Shown: positions 52,201 to 62,885, counted from the first letter of the stretch. The stretch: DNA of 64,000 nt from Astropecten irregularis (GCA_963971285.1 OZ020256.1:746501-810500); one strand, 5' to 3'. The notes: generated by a model from the letters alone, not told the origin. Translations and numbers: made by a program.

Positions 52201-53418
52201 ACTTTTAAAGAGTTTGAATTCACCAACCAATACCATCAGTCCCACCTTGGGGTCAGACACACCTGTCACCAGCCTGCGAGGTATTCAACCTGCCCCCTTC
52301 AGACCCAATCGGCCACGTTTAGCTCGACCACACAGCTTTCCAGACGCCTCAGCAATCCCTAGTGTATCCTTGGCATTTCAGGCTACCTCAACGTCACCAA
52401 GTTTCCCAACTTTCTCCACCAGCTACATGCCACCAGTTGCCAACACCGTCACCAGTCCTATGACAACAGGGAGCAAACCAATGAGCAAAAAGACCCAGTC
52501 TTCATCTGTGGTGAACTTTCCTATGTTATCCAGGTCAAATTCCACTCACTCTGTCCCGCACAAGCAAACCACTCCAACCTTTCCCTCCTCGCCAACCAAT
52601 TCCCAAGCCTCCTGCACGACGAGCTTCAAGCTGTCAAATTTCCAAACCTCTTCGGGCTATCAATCCTCTGGAAACCGATCTGGAAGTACCTCGGTGACCT
52701 CAAGTCCATCCCCACCAACAAGTCAATCATCTGTACCCAGAAGCAACCCGCCAACGCCCACAGAGTCGGGGCCCGGTTGTATCGTGGAAGAGTTTACCCT
52801 GCAGAAGATGGTACGACCTGAGATAGGGATTATGAATCCTTGGAAGTGGGGGATCTGTGAAGTGATACAGTTCCTGATGGATGCAGGGGAAAGAGGCTGC
52901 GTGGAAACCTTCAGCAAGCAGGTAAGAACAGGATAAAACGTCGTAGCTACAATTGTTTGATCAAGCACTGTTACTCAAGATCAGCTGTTCTAATTTTGCA
53001 TGCAATCTATCGGTGCGATATTCCAGAGATCACTGGTTCAAATCCCGCTCCAGTCAATTTTTCTTTTTTCACTTTTCAATGATTTAAAAATTCAGTCAGT
53101 TTCCCTTGTGGTTATTTGATGATTAGATTTTTGAATGAATATGGCCTATTTTACCTTTTTTATACAACTTGTCAAGCATATGTTTTAAAACCATTCTGCC
53201 AAACATATTTGCAGAGAACAAAAACAGCCGATAATATTGACAATTGACATATTTTCATTTCATCTTTTGCCTCCTTTTCTTAGAACATTGATGGAAGGAA
53301 GTTCATGTCACTGAGCAAAGATCAGATTGCCAAATTAACGGGAATGAAGGTGGCTCCCTCACTCAAGATCTACCAGCAGATTGTGCGACTTCGCTCTCTT
53401 TTCCCGACACCAGACTAA
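40230..53418 (+). CDS. Sfmbt-type Polycomb protein: FCS finger, four MBT repeats, SAM
   Basis: Seventeen exons: 40230-40412, 41927-41948, 42375-42532, 42912-43197, 43703-43872, 44287-44481, 44883-45000, 45564-45698, 45901-45992, 46215-46452, 47134-47213, 47615-47861, 48184-48263, 48520-48754, 49199-49288, 49740-52921, 53284-53418; 1881 residues, phases all agree. Domain order: acidic/Ser-rich N-terminus; FCS zinc finger (219-245, CSYC...FCSVYC); MBT1 about 317-422; MBT2 426-532; MBT3 553-641; MBT4 645-746 with the cage-like pattern FDGW...YDQW...DIYPVGWC; Lys-rich basic blocks and a Ser/Pro/Thr-rich tract in a 3182-bp exon; C-terminal SAM (about 1808-1878). MBT repeats bind mono- and dimethyl-lysine; fly Sfmbt, with this order, works with Pho in PhoRC. 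The MBTs look closer to MBTD1/L3MBTL2 than to vertebrate SFMBT1. The start may instead be the ATG at 40410 or 41939. Confidence 0.9.
41205..41300. repeat. Degenerate tandem repeat of about 15 bp in Sfmbt intron 1
   Basis: ACAACTCGTATGCCGAC, AAACTCGTACACCAA and ACAACCCGTACACC run in series. The unit resembles, but is not the same as, the CCAACTCGGTCCGTGA unit of the PRCP intron. Confidence 0.55.
44515..44655. repeat. Palindromic TCGATTTCAC repeat, Sfmbt intron 6
   Basis: Begins GGGTCGATTTCACCAATCTC and ends TTTGTAAAGTCGACCCC, with TCATCGTAA and GTAACTCGAGTAACGATC inside. It is a copy of the 55149-58398 family in the opposite orientation. Confidence 0.75.
44700..44775 (-). mobile_element. Degenerate tRNA-like SINE fragment
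   Basis: GACTAGAACCTGTGACCTCTG followed by ACCAGTGTTCTACCAACT reads, on the minus strand, as the A-box to B-box part of a tRNA-derived head of the same family as 59040-59120. Confidence 0.45.
45120..45375. repeat. Two tandem copies of a C/T-rich unit of about 125 bp (Sfmbt intron 7)
   Basis: CTATCTATGTTTCCACCTGT at about 45142 and CTATTTATGTTTCCACTTTT at about 45267 each start a unit containing CTGCCTGGC-TTAGCCCA and CACCAACCACC. Long open frames here are by-products of the composition. Confidence 0.75.
47357..47535. mobile_element. Head-to-head inverted pair of SINE copies (Sfmbt intron 11)
   Basis: On the left, a minus-strand SINE runs from AAATAGCCACAAGGGAAACTG through ATTTACTGGAGCGGGATTCAA. 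A plus-strand tail follows directly, AATCCCGCTCCAGTCAATTT and TTCACCTTTCAATGATTTAA. The two tails are reverse complements and can pair around a partial tRNA-like head. Confidence 0.75.
47992..48114. repeat. Palindromic TCGATTTCACAAAG repeat, Sfmbt intron 12
   Basis: Starts GGGGTCGATTTCACAAAGTA and ends TTTTGTGAAATCCAGCCC, with ATTGATCTTAATTGCTAAGC and AAGATTAATCT inside, as in the copy at 5273-5427. Confidence 0.75.
48845..48890 (-). other. CTGACGA-hairpin-GAAA motif (hammerhead-like core, degenerate)
   Basis: On the minus strand CTGACGA (48883-48877) is followed by a small hairpin, GTAGT-TGTT-ACTAC, and then GAAAGC. Type III/I hammerhead ribozymes of retroelements have CUGANGA-stem-GAAA; here one extra A follows the first box, so activity is doubtful. 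It may mark the end of a Penelope-like or other retroelement in Sfmbt intron 14. Confidence 0.3.
53005..53126 (+). mobile_element. 5'-truncated tRNA-derived SINE (Sfmbt intron 16)
   Basis: It retains only the B-box half of the head (CTGGTTCAAATCCCGCTCC) and the family tail: CCAGTCAATTTTTC, TTTCAATGATTTAA and CAGTTTCCCTTGTGGTTATT. Confidence 0.8.
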
Positions 53419-53514
53419 AGGTTGTAAGACTGATTTTGCTATTTTCTTTGAACAAATGAATTTCTCGATCTCGGTGGCATTTTCTTGTATGATAGAAGTG
53501 TACATTTATGCCGA

Positions 53515-53520
53515 AATAAA
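53515..53520 (+). terminator. Polyadenylation signal AATAAA for Sfmbt
   Basis: AATAAA lies 97 bp after the Sfmbt stop codon. A second AATAAA at 53752-53757 lies just beyond the fold-back element, so 3' ends could include or exclude that hairpin. Confidence 0.5.
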
Positions 53521-53579
53521 ACTACTTACTTTTGTTAAAAACAAAGGAGTTGACACTAAAATTCAGCAGGGTTAACCAG

Positions 53580-53725
53580 AATGGGAGACTTTGGAGAATC
53601 GGTCTTCAAGACAACAGCGCACGCGCACGCGCACGCACACGCGCACGCATTTGTGACCATGTGTGCGCATGCTCACAATTGCGTGCGCTGTTGACTTGAA
53701 GACCGGTTCTCCAAAGTCTCCCATT
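53580..53725. repeat. Fold-back MITE, copy 4 (Sfmbt 3' end)
   Basis: Starts AATGGGAGACTTTGGAGAAT and ends with the matching reverse complement. The inner arms carry CGGTCTTCAAG-CAACAGCG / CGCTGTTGACTTGAAGACCG, and the centre has a GCGCAC dinucleotide-rich run. About 160 bp after the stop codon. Confidence 0.9.
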
Positions 53726-55148
53726 GGTGATGTATTTGTTTGGAATTGCAGAATAAATTTCATACTTCATATGATTTGTAAAGCACAAGTTGAGTTGTGC
53801 TCAACTTCTTGCGAACGTTAATTGCAAATATCAGTTTCTCTTCATGCAAATAAATCATTCGCATGCAGTTTGACCCGGGCTTTAGACTGGACATATTGTA
53901 CAGGTTGATTTAGTCACATCCACGGGTCTGTTAACTTATATCTGCTGCATCTGTTTGGAAAATAACGCTTTAAAACTGATTATTTCGCTTGATGTGTGCG
54001 ATTGTATTGAGTAGACTACAGAGGCTGAGAAATTCTATGTAGATGTGTGTAACATTCACACATATATAGGCTCAATATGTAGATTAATGCAGCTGCCTTT
54101 GAACTTGTGCATATTTATATATAGTATAGAAAATCTACCGCAAGAAGAAATCTCAAGTTTGCCCTTGGTAGTTTAGTCATAGGTGCATAGGAAAGCTTTC
54201 AATTTCAGCTATGATTCGTTTGGACTTAAAAGCTTTTGGGATCGGTTCCTTTTTTTTTTTTGTACATGGAAGAGAAATGAGGCAGAATTGTGATATGATA
54301 TATATTTTTGGATTGATTTTTTTGAGACAATTGCGAGTGCCATTGCTAACTAATTACTGATTGTGATTGGAGAGGGACGGAGAGACTATAATTTGGCCTG
54401 AAATAATAATGCATTGTATAAATCATTTATATGCATGAATTGAATTTATTATGAGAAGACGTAACTGTTTTCTGTGATAACTGTCAGGTATTTATTCATA
54501 AAAGACAAAATTGATGTAATATAGTAATTGTTGTTATTGTACAATTTCTTCTAAATCGGGTATTCAATTCATCTTCCTTTCTTATCAGAATGATTTATCG
54601 ATGATAATTAAATCTAATTGCTAAAAATGAGAAAAAAAAATACAACTGTAAAATAAATTTAACAGATCAGTAATCAAACCAAACAAAAATTTATCGCCGT
54701 AACATTTTATACTTTCGCAATGCAGCAATTTTTATTCATTGGAAGGCTGAAAAGAACAAAAGTGGTGAATTTCGTTTGTTTTGATTTTATACGAATTTGA
54801 TATTGCTAGTTGCTGCATATTCTTTCTCTTTTTGGAGTTACTGGAAGAAACAACAACTCCTCTTTTTGGAATTAAATTCCAAGAATCATCTGACTGCCAA
54901 ATTGTCATTCAAAAGAAAATTTATTTCATCATAGAGCCAGTCCACTTGTGTACAGCAACATGGAATTTGCAGTACTGGATCAATGCTTGTTTTAAGTCAA
55001 TTGTTGGCTTAAATCAGCACAGTCAAAATCACTGCATCAAAAAATGACGAATTATTTAATTTTTGGGAGAACGAAACAAACTGACTAAAAGCAGGATTCG
55101 ACCTGCAACTTCTGGGTTACCAAAGCTAATATTGATATAGTGATTCAG
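53726..55148. other. Intergenic stretch downstream of Sfmbt
   Basis: AT-rich, with no coding exon recognised. It may contain a long alternative 3' UTR of Sfmbt. A degenerate minus-strand tRNA-like sequence (GCAGGATTCGACCTGCAACT) lies at about 55090-55125. Confidence 0.5.
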
Positions 55149-55294
55149 GGGGTCGATTTCACAAAGCCCTACGATCGAACGTAACTCGAGCTACGAAGGA
55201 TACTCCGTCGTACCTTACGTAGGGCTGCAAAAAAAATGCATCATAAGTCATACGATTGATAGTAAGTTACGATGAGTTTGGTGAAATCTACCCT
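55149..55294. repeat. Palindromic TCGATTTCACAAAGCCCTACGAT repeat, copy A
   Basis: GGGTCGATTTCACAAAGCCC at the left and GTTTGGTGAAATCTACCCT at the right are imperfect inverted ends. Inside are TACGATCGAACGTAACTCGA and TACGTAGGGCTGC. Same family as 56637 and 58048. Confidence 0.85.
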
Positions 55295-55789
55295 AACCCT
55301 ATGCTGGACGTGTCAATGCTTTTCAAATGCCATGAAACCAAACAAACGCAGCCGTATCCCAAGAATCAATTAACATACATGCACCATTATGAATGCTGCA
55401 GACTTGAGAACATAATGCAAAGCAGGGATTACTCAAAGAGGACACAGCTTTTTTTTTAAATAGCATTATCATTAATCAAGCCACAGGAAAACTGACTATA
55501 AAATTGACATCTTTTAGGACAAGGAAAACTTTTCCCCCCAAATGCAATCTAGTCTTCTTGTTTTTCCCAGTGATATCCAAAATCATATACCTGTTCATGA
55601 AATGTTAAAAGCAGCTTTGAAAAATGTTTTTATTGTGTTAATGGATGTCACGCATACTATTTGATCATCTCATTTAATGAGGTACTCATTAGTTTAGTTT
55701 TATCACCATTATTTTAATATTGTAAGATTTCTCCTGCTGAAATGTTGTTGCTTGTGTTTTGTATTTCTCCCTGAAGTCAGGGACTACGT

Positions 55790-56375
55790 GGAGGCTGCAA
55801 AGTCAATTACCCTGGTGCCTCTGATCATCGCCCTGTTACCCCAGGTCATTGCCTCGGTGCCTCTGATCAACGCCCTGTTACCCCTGGTCATTGCCTTGGT
55901 GCCCCTGGTCATTGCCCTGTTACCCCTGGTCATTGCCTTGGTGCCTCTGATCACCGCCCTGTTGCCCCTGGTCATTGCCTTGGTGCCCATGGTCATTGCC
56001 TTGGTGCCTCTGGTCATTGCCTTGGTGCCCCCGGTCACTGCTTTGGTCCCCTGGTCAATGGCTTGGTGCCTCTGGTCATTGCCTTGGTTCCTAGTTTAAT
56101 GCCTTGGTGCCCCCGGTCACTGCTTTGGTCCCCTGGTCAATGGCTTGGTGCCTCTGGTCATTGCCTTGGTTCCTAGTTTAATGCCTTGGTGCCCCCGGTC
56201 ACTGCTTTGGTCCCCTGGTCAATGGCTTGGTGCCTCTGGTCATTGCCTTGGTTTCTTAGGTTAATGCCTTGGTGCCCCCGGTCACAGCTTTGGTCCCCTG
56301 GTCAATGGCTTGGTGCCTCTGGTCATTGCCTTGGTTTCTTAGGTTAATGCCTGGGTGCCCCTGGTCATTGCCTTG
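55790..56375. repeat. 21-bp minisatellite with an 82-bp higher-order repeat
   Basis: The basic unit is about 21 bp, such as CCTTGGTGCCTCTGGTCATTG or CCTGTTACCCCTGGTCATTG. From about 56014 a composite of four units, ending GTTCCTAGTTTAATG or GTTTCTTAGGTTAATG, repeats every 82-83 bp three to four times. The open frames through it are chance. Confidence 0.9.
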
Positions 56376-56510
56376 GGTTAAGAAGCTCTTCTACCCATCA
56401 TAACTCAAGTTACGATGGATAAACCATAGTATCCTATGTAGGGCTGAAATGCATTATAAGTCCTATTATTGATAGTAAGTTACGATGAATTAGTGAAATT
56501 GAACCCTGAA
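56376..56510. repeat. Truncated palindromic repeat, copy B
   Basis: It keeps the inner and right part of the 55149 family (AACTCAAGTTACGATGGATA, TATGTAGGGCTG, GTAAGTTACGATGAATTAG, GTGAAATTGAACCC). The left end has been lost against the minisatellite. Confidence 0.7.
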
Positions 56511-56636
56511 GTAACAGCTAATACAGTTGTCAGAACTTTGGGACTAGCTGTATTAAGCACAGAATCGTAATAGTAAGTGGAATTCTTTGTTCGGCAGAAG
56601 TTTGCAGAACCATGAAATTATTGATACTTCAATCCC

Positions 56637-56776
56637 TGGGATCGATTTCACGAAGCTCTACGATCGTTCGTATCTAGAGTTATGAATGATAACCCATCGA
56701 ATCCTGCGTAGGGCTGCAATGCATCATAAGTCCTACGATTAATAGTAGGTTACGATGAGTTTGGTGAAATCAACCC
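56637..56776. repeat. Palindromic repeat, copy C
   Basis: Starts GGGATCGATTTCACGAAGC and ends GGTGAAATCAACCCC, with TACGATCGTTCGTA and TGCGTAGGGCTGCAATGCAT inside. Complete member of the family. Confidence 0.85.
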
Positions 56777-58047
56777 CTAGTCTCTTACAAGAAGAGATCT
56801 TATACATAGTATTGATGAACGATAATGTTTCAAGATAATTTGTAGTAAAACAAATTGGAGGGCATAATTTATTTTCTTCTTTCACAAATATACCGTTTTT
56901 TTCCCTGTTTGCCCTGAATTCAAGCCGGGTATCCTTTATTATATCCTAGTCTTTTTGTAAATACTTTTTCTAGACAAAAGTAACGGTTTTGATATATATG
57001 AGCTATTTTTGTAAACATTCTTTGTATGATAAGGAATTGACAGAACTTATATCATTTGGTCAGTTGTTTTTTTCTTAAGTGACATTGCCTTATCATTGTG
57101 AATGTAATGGTAGTAGAATTATGTGAATTTATGTGTTGGATCAAATCAAATAATTATTTTTGTTGTTGTCTTTATTAATGGGTGATACAGGTAAATGTGA
57201 TTATCATGTTTGTGTATGTTGTGATTGGCCATATCAATAACCCTCCATGGGAATTCTAGTCCTACTGTGGGTTCTACATCATCTGTAATATTCATTGAAT
57301 AGGTGTAGGCCTAAGACTACCCCCCCCCCCCCCCACCCACCGCCAAGCATCATCTTCAAGTCATGGAAATAGGTCCCCTGGATTCTGAACATCATGCTAA
57401 ACTTGTTCCCAACAGAGAAGTGCGAACGAAATATAAGTGCGGAAGTACGAATGATTCTTACATGGTGTTTACGCAAACCGATCCACATACCAATTGTCAC
57501 CATGCAAAGCCTCAAATCTTTCTTGTTCCCAACAATGTTCAATCTATCATACTCCTTATGAAAGCTGGCAAGGGTGTCTCGGCATGTCTTAGACATTACG
57601 TTTACTGTGTCAGACACCCTGTGTGAACCACAGTTCACTTATTTGAATGTAATGATGGACATTGTTATTTTTTTTTATGCAAGCCACGTTAAAGAACCTT
57701 TAGCTGTGCAATGACAACATTTGGCTGACTAAATTACCCCAGAAGTCAAACCCCCAAGCCCTTTGAATTTGTTCACTTGCCATTGGCATTATCGTAGTTT
57801 TTGATTTGGATGAGTTTTCCACTCATTTTGACTTGCCAGTTTGATTGATTATGGCTAGAGCTTGATAACAGAGACTCTGAGTACGGCTCTTGCACAGTTG
57901 ATGCTTATGCCTATGCTTGAGCTCAGATAGATGCACTGTTGCCCATAGAAACAGCCATAACCTTAGCCCTAGCTGTAAAATCAGATCTGTCCTACGTACA
58001 TTTCCTTGAAAGGCACAGATAAGTGTTTGTGGGTGGAAATGGGAGCT
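56777..58047. other. Intergenic stretch, no gene recognised
   Basis: AT-rich sequence with a run of about 14 C near 57320. The opposite-strand open frames at 57279-57638 overlap each other and show no family resemblance. Confidence 0.55.
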
Positions 58048-58398
58048 GGGGTTGATTTCACAAAGCCCTACGATTGATCGTAACCCGAAATATGAAGGAT
58101 AACCCATCTTATCCTCAGTGGCGTCGCCAAGGGGGGGGGCAGGGCATGTGCCCCCCTGGAAAACCTCGTGCCCCCCCCCCCCCCCCCGCGTGCCCCCGGC
58201 CCCCATTTGAGATTTGGGTTGGTGAAAAAAATATAATATATATTATTGTAGTGCCCCCCAACATTTGCTAGTGCCCCCCTTGTGCCCCCCAAGACTCAAA
58301 AGGCTGGTGACGCCACTGCTTATCCTACGTAGGGCTGCAATGCATCATAAGCCCTACGATTGATAGTAGGTTACGATGAGTTTGGTGAAATCGACCCC
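58048..58398. repeat. Palindromic repeat, copy D, interrupted by a nested transposon
   Basis: GGGTTGATTTCACAAAGCCC at the left and GTTTGGTGAAATCGACCCC at the right are the family ends. The element is split at CTTATCCT by the insertion at 58116-58318, after which it resumes with TACGTAGGGCTGCAATGCAT. Confidence 0.88.
58116..58318. mobile_element. 203-bp hAT-like MITE nested in palindromic repeat D
   Basis: The ends CAGTGGCGTC and GACGCCACTG are a perfect 10-bp terminal inverted repeat. The exact 8-bp duplication CTTATCCT sits at 58108-58115 and 58319-58326. Both features fit the hAT superfamily. The interior is C/G-run-rich (GTGCCCCCC words) with no coding capacity. Confidence 0.93.
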
Positions 58399-61300
58399 GG
58401 ACTATATTAGGAACTATCATCAAATTATAAGGTCTGAAAGGCGCTGCATCTGTATTATTCCTTCAATACTGACTGAAAACGTAATAATTGGGAATTTATT
58501 TTAAAAACTGTTTAATGAACAACTTCAATAAGCAGATTATCATGATAAAACGGGTCCCTCTCATTTCCTAGTCTTACTTTAGAACAGTGTACGTTGTACA
58601 ATAAAATATTCCAATCAAGAAATGCTATTCACAATGCCCTTGTTAAATTAAGTAACTCTACAAGTCCTTCAGCTTGTAAAATTACAGAGAATCAGTTTAT
58701 CATATCTTTGATATTTTCGAGAATTCCTGTATAAAAACCACATGTAATGTAGTATTCATTCTAGACTAGCCAGTAACTTCATATGGTATCGGTATTATTT
58801 TTTTATGTTGTACAATGTATAAAAAATCAGATGTGTAAATAATATTAATGCAATGTATGTAATAGTGAATACAAAAATGGAATAAACAAAACATTGAAAT
58901 TGAAATCACCAGACCCAAGTTTTAGTTTGATATCGTAATGCAGACCGTAATCAAATGCTAAATCCATAATTTCAGATGAAGCCGAGTTAAGTTTTGTAAA
59001 TGTTTGCATGATATAAGATTGAAAAGTGAACAATGAAAAATTGACTGGAGTGGGATTTGAACCAGCGACCTTCAGAACACCGTACCGGTGCTCTTACCAA
59101 CTGAGCTTTCCGGCCCTATGTTGGTTGTATCCAGCCCAAAATTAACCAGTCATTTGCTCTTGTGGCTATTTGATGATCATAATATAATATAACGGGTTAG
59201 GGATAGGAGTCTCAATGCAATCTGGGAATATGGCTGCATCACCCTAAATATGCCCAAATTGATGCGCCAAATACTTGTCATGAATTGTGTGGCTGTAACC
59301 TTTTTTAACCTTTTTTAGGGAGGGGGGGGGGTCTTTCAAAGAAAACATTTTGCAATTATGACAAGTTATCACAACCTTTTGATACTGTTCTCCAACTTTC
59401 CAGGAGATGATACATGTTTTGCCTTTTTTACTACTTGGACTGGGAAGTGGATGGATGCTCCAGAAAACCTGCTTTAGACTTATAGTTTGGGAACAAGCAC
59501 ATTAATAAAGATGTTTTCATGTTGGCAGTAATTCTCATGGGCCACCCCCCCCCCCCAAAAAAAGGCAAAGAATCCCCATATAAACATCAAAGTTTTCTTT
59601 TCAGTAAAATGTCACAAACTATCAGTCTCCTGGACAAGGGTTTTTTTTGGTCACAGAGAATTTAAGAGATTTCACACTAAACTTAGGGGTTTTACAATAA
59701 GATAATTATCTAAGTGTTGTGTCCCTTATTAGTAGAGCACTGCTCTCAAGGGGGATGAAAGTTGGTTTGGCTTCAGTAGACAAAATGATTTCTAAATCTT
59801 TATATTTGTGAGTGGTCACAATGGTCACTGAATCTTAGCAGATTATTCAATCTGAGTTGAGACTGGACAAACAAAATCCTGAATCTGGGAATGGCTAGTC
59901 TTATTCACCTTAGCTGGCAGAGGATTACTGAATGTTGATGTGGGTTCAAAGGCAGCTAATTAGTGAAAAACAGCTGGGAGTTGGCAGCAAGTTAAGTGAA
60001 TAATACTTCAGAGTGAAAAGAATTTATAATCAAATCTTAGCTGGGGCAGGAGTTCTCCTACTGTTATTTGGACTAAAGTGCAGCTTTATTCAATCACAGC
60101 AGGCAGGGCATCATAAGGGCCCCACCCATAATCTCTTGACAATAGGCTATTGTTAGATGGAAGGAGGCCTTTTTAACTGAATCGATTGCTATGGGGTTTA
60201 ATCTTCTTGCAAACTGGTTGATTCAATAACCTGGCCCTCAGCATAACAACACATATGGGAGGAACAGCCAAGAACCAGTAAAGCTCATTTGATACAAAAA
60301 GTGTGAATTTGCTCAGAATTAGGAAGGCCTGACTATCTTAGGAGATCCTTCAAAAGCTAAAAGGCAGATATTAAAATACATCTGTTAAACACAGGCTCTG
60401 AGCATGAATTATTGGTTAAGAAGGTCAGAAACCTGACCTTAGTAAGTTCAGGTTTTTGAAGAATGCAACCCTCTAAATTAAGCCTATGAGTGCTCATGGA
60501 AATTATTGACTCCTCTCTTAGATTGGACATGCAGTCCAATTTAGAGTGAAATTTAGCTAATGGTAATAGCTTGGAGTTTGCAGAGTAAAAAAAAAGCTGG
60601 GATTGGAGACTCTGCTTATAAATACACCAGGGATGTATTTCATTTCCTTAAGTAAAAAAAATAGTTTTAATAAATATCTCATCTCACCAATGACATAATC
60701 ATTGGTGATATGCTCTAGGCTAAGACAAAGCAATGAGCATTGAGCCGTTTTCTGACATGTTTTATATGCAAATCAATACCTGATTTTCAGCGTTTGTTCA
60801 AGGTCTCCATCATCCATGCTCCCTGACCTGCTTCTAGTTCCTCTGCAAGCACCTGTCATGCAATGATGTTAATTGGATGATTATTCTTCAGGTGGATGTC
60901 TAAAGCTCATCTCACTTGAGGTTTCACTGTATTGCAATACAATCAAACATTCATCCAAGCTTTAGATTAATATTAGACTCTTCAACTCATCAAATATCAC
61001 TATTCTGGTTCATCTGTACTTGTATTTACACACTGTCCGTTGTCATGTGCTTATAATGTACAGTCCACTGAAATACTAACTTGCCTCATCTTAACAAATC
61101 TTTTACCAAGTTTCATCTTCATCCATGATTGTAAAAAAAAACTCTATGAAGGTTTTGCTGAATAGAGAACCCAAACAGCCCTTGCCTGGGATATTCTAAT
61201 TATCAAATTTTGGTGGAATTTCCTAATCAAATGATTTGCCTGGATCTCTCTCTGTGGTGCATATAGTCTCCAAACTTCATCTTTGTTTGAAGAAGAAAAC

Positions 61301-61640
61301 ATAAGATGGCTAAGCAGTGAACGATGTGAAAAGTGGGTTAACCTACATTTCAAAATGAATCAGTATTGTGGAAGGGTCATCGGTCAGCCTTCCTGAGTCC
61401 TTCAGCATCAGTTGTCAGCCTCTGTAAGGAGGTCTTTGGAATCTCACCATAATGCCTTGTAGCAGAGGAGATAAGAAAAATACTCGGCCTAGACATGCTA
61501 GGAATTATTTGTAAGTGAAATATACTTGCAGAATTATGTTTGCCCTTCCCAGACGAAAAATCATTAATATTTATGAAATATAATCTGTGAACAAAAAAAA
61601 AATCATCTGGTGATTGTAACTCATCTCAGTGGTCTGTTTT
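58399..61640. other. Intergenic stretch, no gene recognised
   Basis: Apart from the SINE at 59025-59178 and a short poly-C run near 59548, no feature is supported. Short open frames do not resemble proteins I know. Confidence 0.55.
59025..59178 (-). mobile_element. tRNA-derived SINE, reverse orientation
   Basis: On the minus strand the head has A box GCTCAGTTGGTAAGAGC and B box GGTTCAAATCCC, followed by the tail CCAGTCAATTTTTCATTG. The order matches the 36690 copy, and AGCCACAAGAGC-like sequence lies at the far side. Confidence 0.82.
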
Positions 61641-61644
61641 GCCA

Positions 61645-62065
61645 TCAATAACAAGAGGATTATTTGGCCCTTACCTGGCCGTGATCTTTATATATTAATA
61701 AAGTTATAGGTTAAGCCTTACTGACATTTAACAAGGAGATTCTTTGGCCCTTACCTATAGCCATGATCTTTGTTGCAATCTTATATCATCATTAATAAAG
61801 TTATAAATGATGCCTAACTAATGTTTAATGAACAAGAAGATTCTTTGGTCCTTACCTATAGCCATGATCTTTGTTGCAATCTTATATCATCATTAATAAA
61901 GTTATAAATTATGCCTAACTGATGTTTACTGAACAAGAAGATTCTTTGGCCCTTACCTATAGCCATGATCTTTCTTGCAATCTTATATCATCATTAATAA
62001 AGTTATAAATTATGCCTAACTGATGTTTACTGAACAAGAAGATCCTCTGGCCCTTACCTGACCAA
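61645..62065. repeat. 101-bp tandem repeat, about four copies
   Basis: TCTTTGGCCCTTACC recurs at 61741, 61842, 61943 and (diverged) 62044, an exact 101-bp step. The unit also contains GCCATGATCTTTGTTGCAAT and ATCATCATTAATAAAGTTAT. A shorter 80-bp copy precedes it at about 61660. Confidence 0.93.
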
Positions 62066-62129
62066 GAGTTAATCTTTTCTTAGAGATGTATATTAGATTT
62101 AATATCACAATTATTGATATTTCTCATCA

Positions 62130-62885
62130 AAAATTGGTAAATTGACACAGCACAAATCAAAATGTTATCCTGAGCATGGGATTTTCATTCACTTCCCATC
62201 TTGTTGCTCATTTCAAGATGAAATATTCAAATAAACACATGCTCAAAGTCTCAAACACAGTAAGAAATGCAGTTTGATTTATTTTCAGAATCAAGCACAT
62301 CTGATTTCAGTTTATAGCATTAAATGAACCATAATTGTACACAGTAAATAATTTGACACAGCACAGACTGGCGTGATTCCTTTATATTCTGAGCATGGGA
62401 TTTTCATTCACAATTCCCATCTTGTTGCTCATTTCAAGTTGAAACAATCAAATAAACACACCTTCAAACAAGTGAGAAATGCAGATTGGTTTTATTTTCA
62501 CAAGCAGACAACAAATTGTCAATTAGCAAAACATGTAGCAATGTACACAGTGAATAATTGGAGCACAAGCAAGCATGTGATTCCTGAGCATGAGACCTTT
62601 ATTCACCTTCTATCTTTTGCTCAATCCAAGATGAAACATTTAAATAAAAACACCATCAAACGAAAGAGTAGAGCAGTCATTTTTTTCTACAGTCATCTTC
62701 AACTTGAGTAAGTCAATAAAGATTGTACTCAATGAATAATTTGACACAACACAATCAAATATGATTCCTTTAATAATCTTGTGCTACCACACACATAAAT
62801 AAATTGACACAATACAAGAACTGGGGTTCATGAGCTAGAGATTTTCATTCATTTCCCATTTTTTGCTCATTTGAAGATAAACCAA
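62130..62885. repeat. Degenerate tandem repeat of about 200-220 bp
   Basis: Units contain TTGACACAGCACA, GATTCC, CTGAGCATGGGATTTTCATT, TTGCTCATTTCAAGATGAAA and AAATAAACAC in that order. They start near 62135, 62355, 62565 and 62740. It directly follows the 101-bp array. Confidence 0.8.

Noticed and set aside
49731..52968. Opposite-strand and other-frame open frames inside the large Sfmbt exon
   Set aside because: They are shadows of the 1060-codon exon, which joins in frame to MBT-coding exons upstream and to the SAM exon downstream.
55752..56099. 115-residue frame rich in PLVIAL repeats and its opposite-strand partner
   Set aside because: It is the translation of the 21-bp minisatellite; no start context, splice sites or family support.
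57279..57638. Two overlapping opposite-strand open frames of 87 and 119 residues
   Set aside because: No recognisable domain, no splice partners, and part of one frame runs through a poly-C tract.
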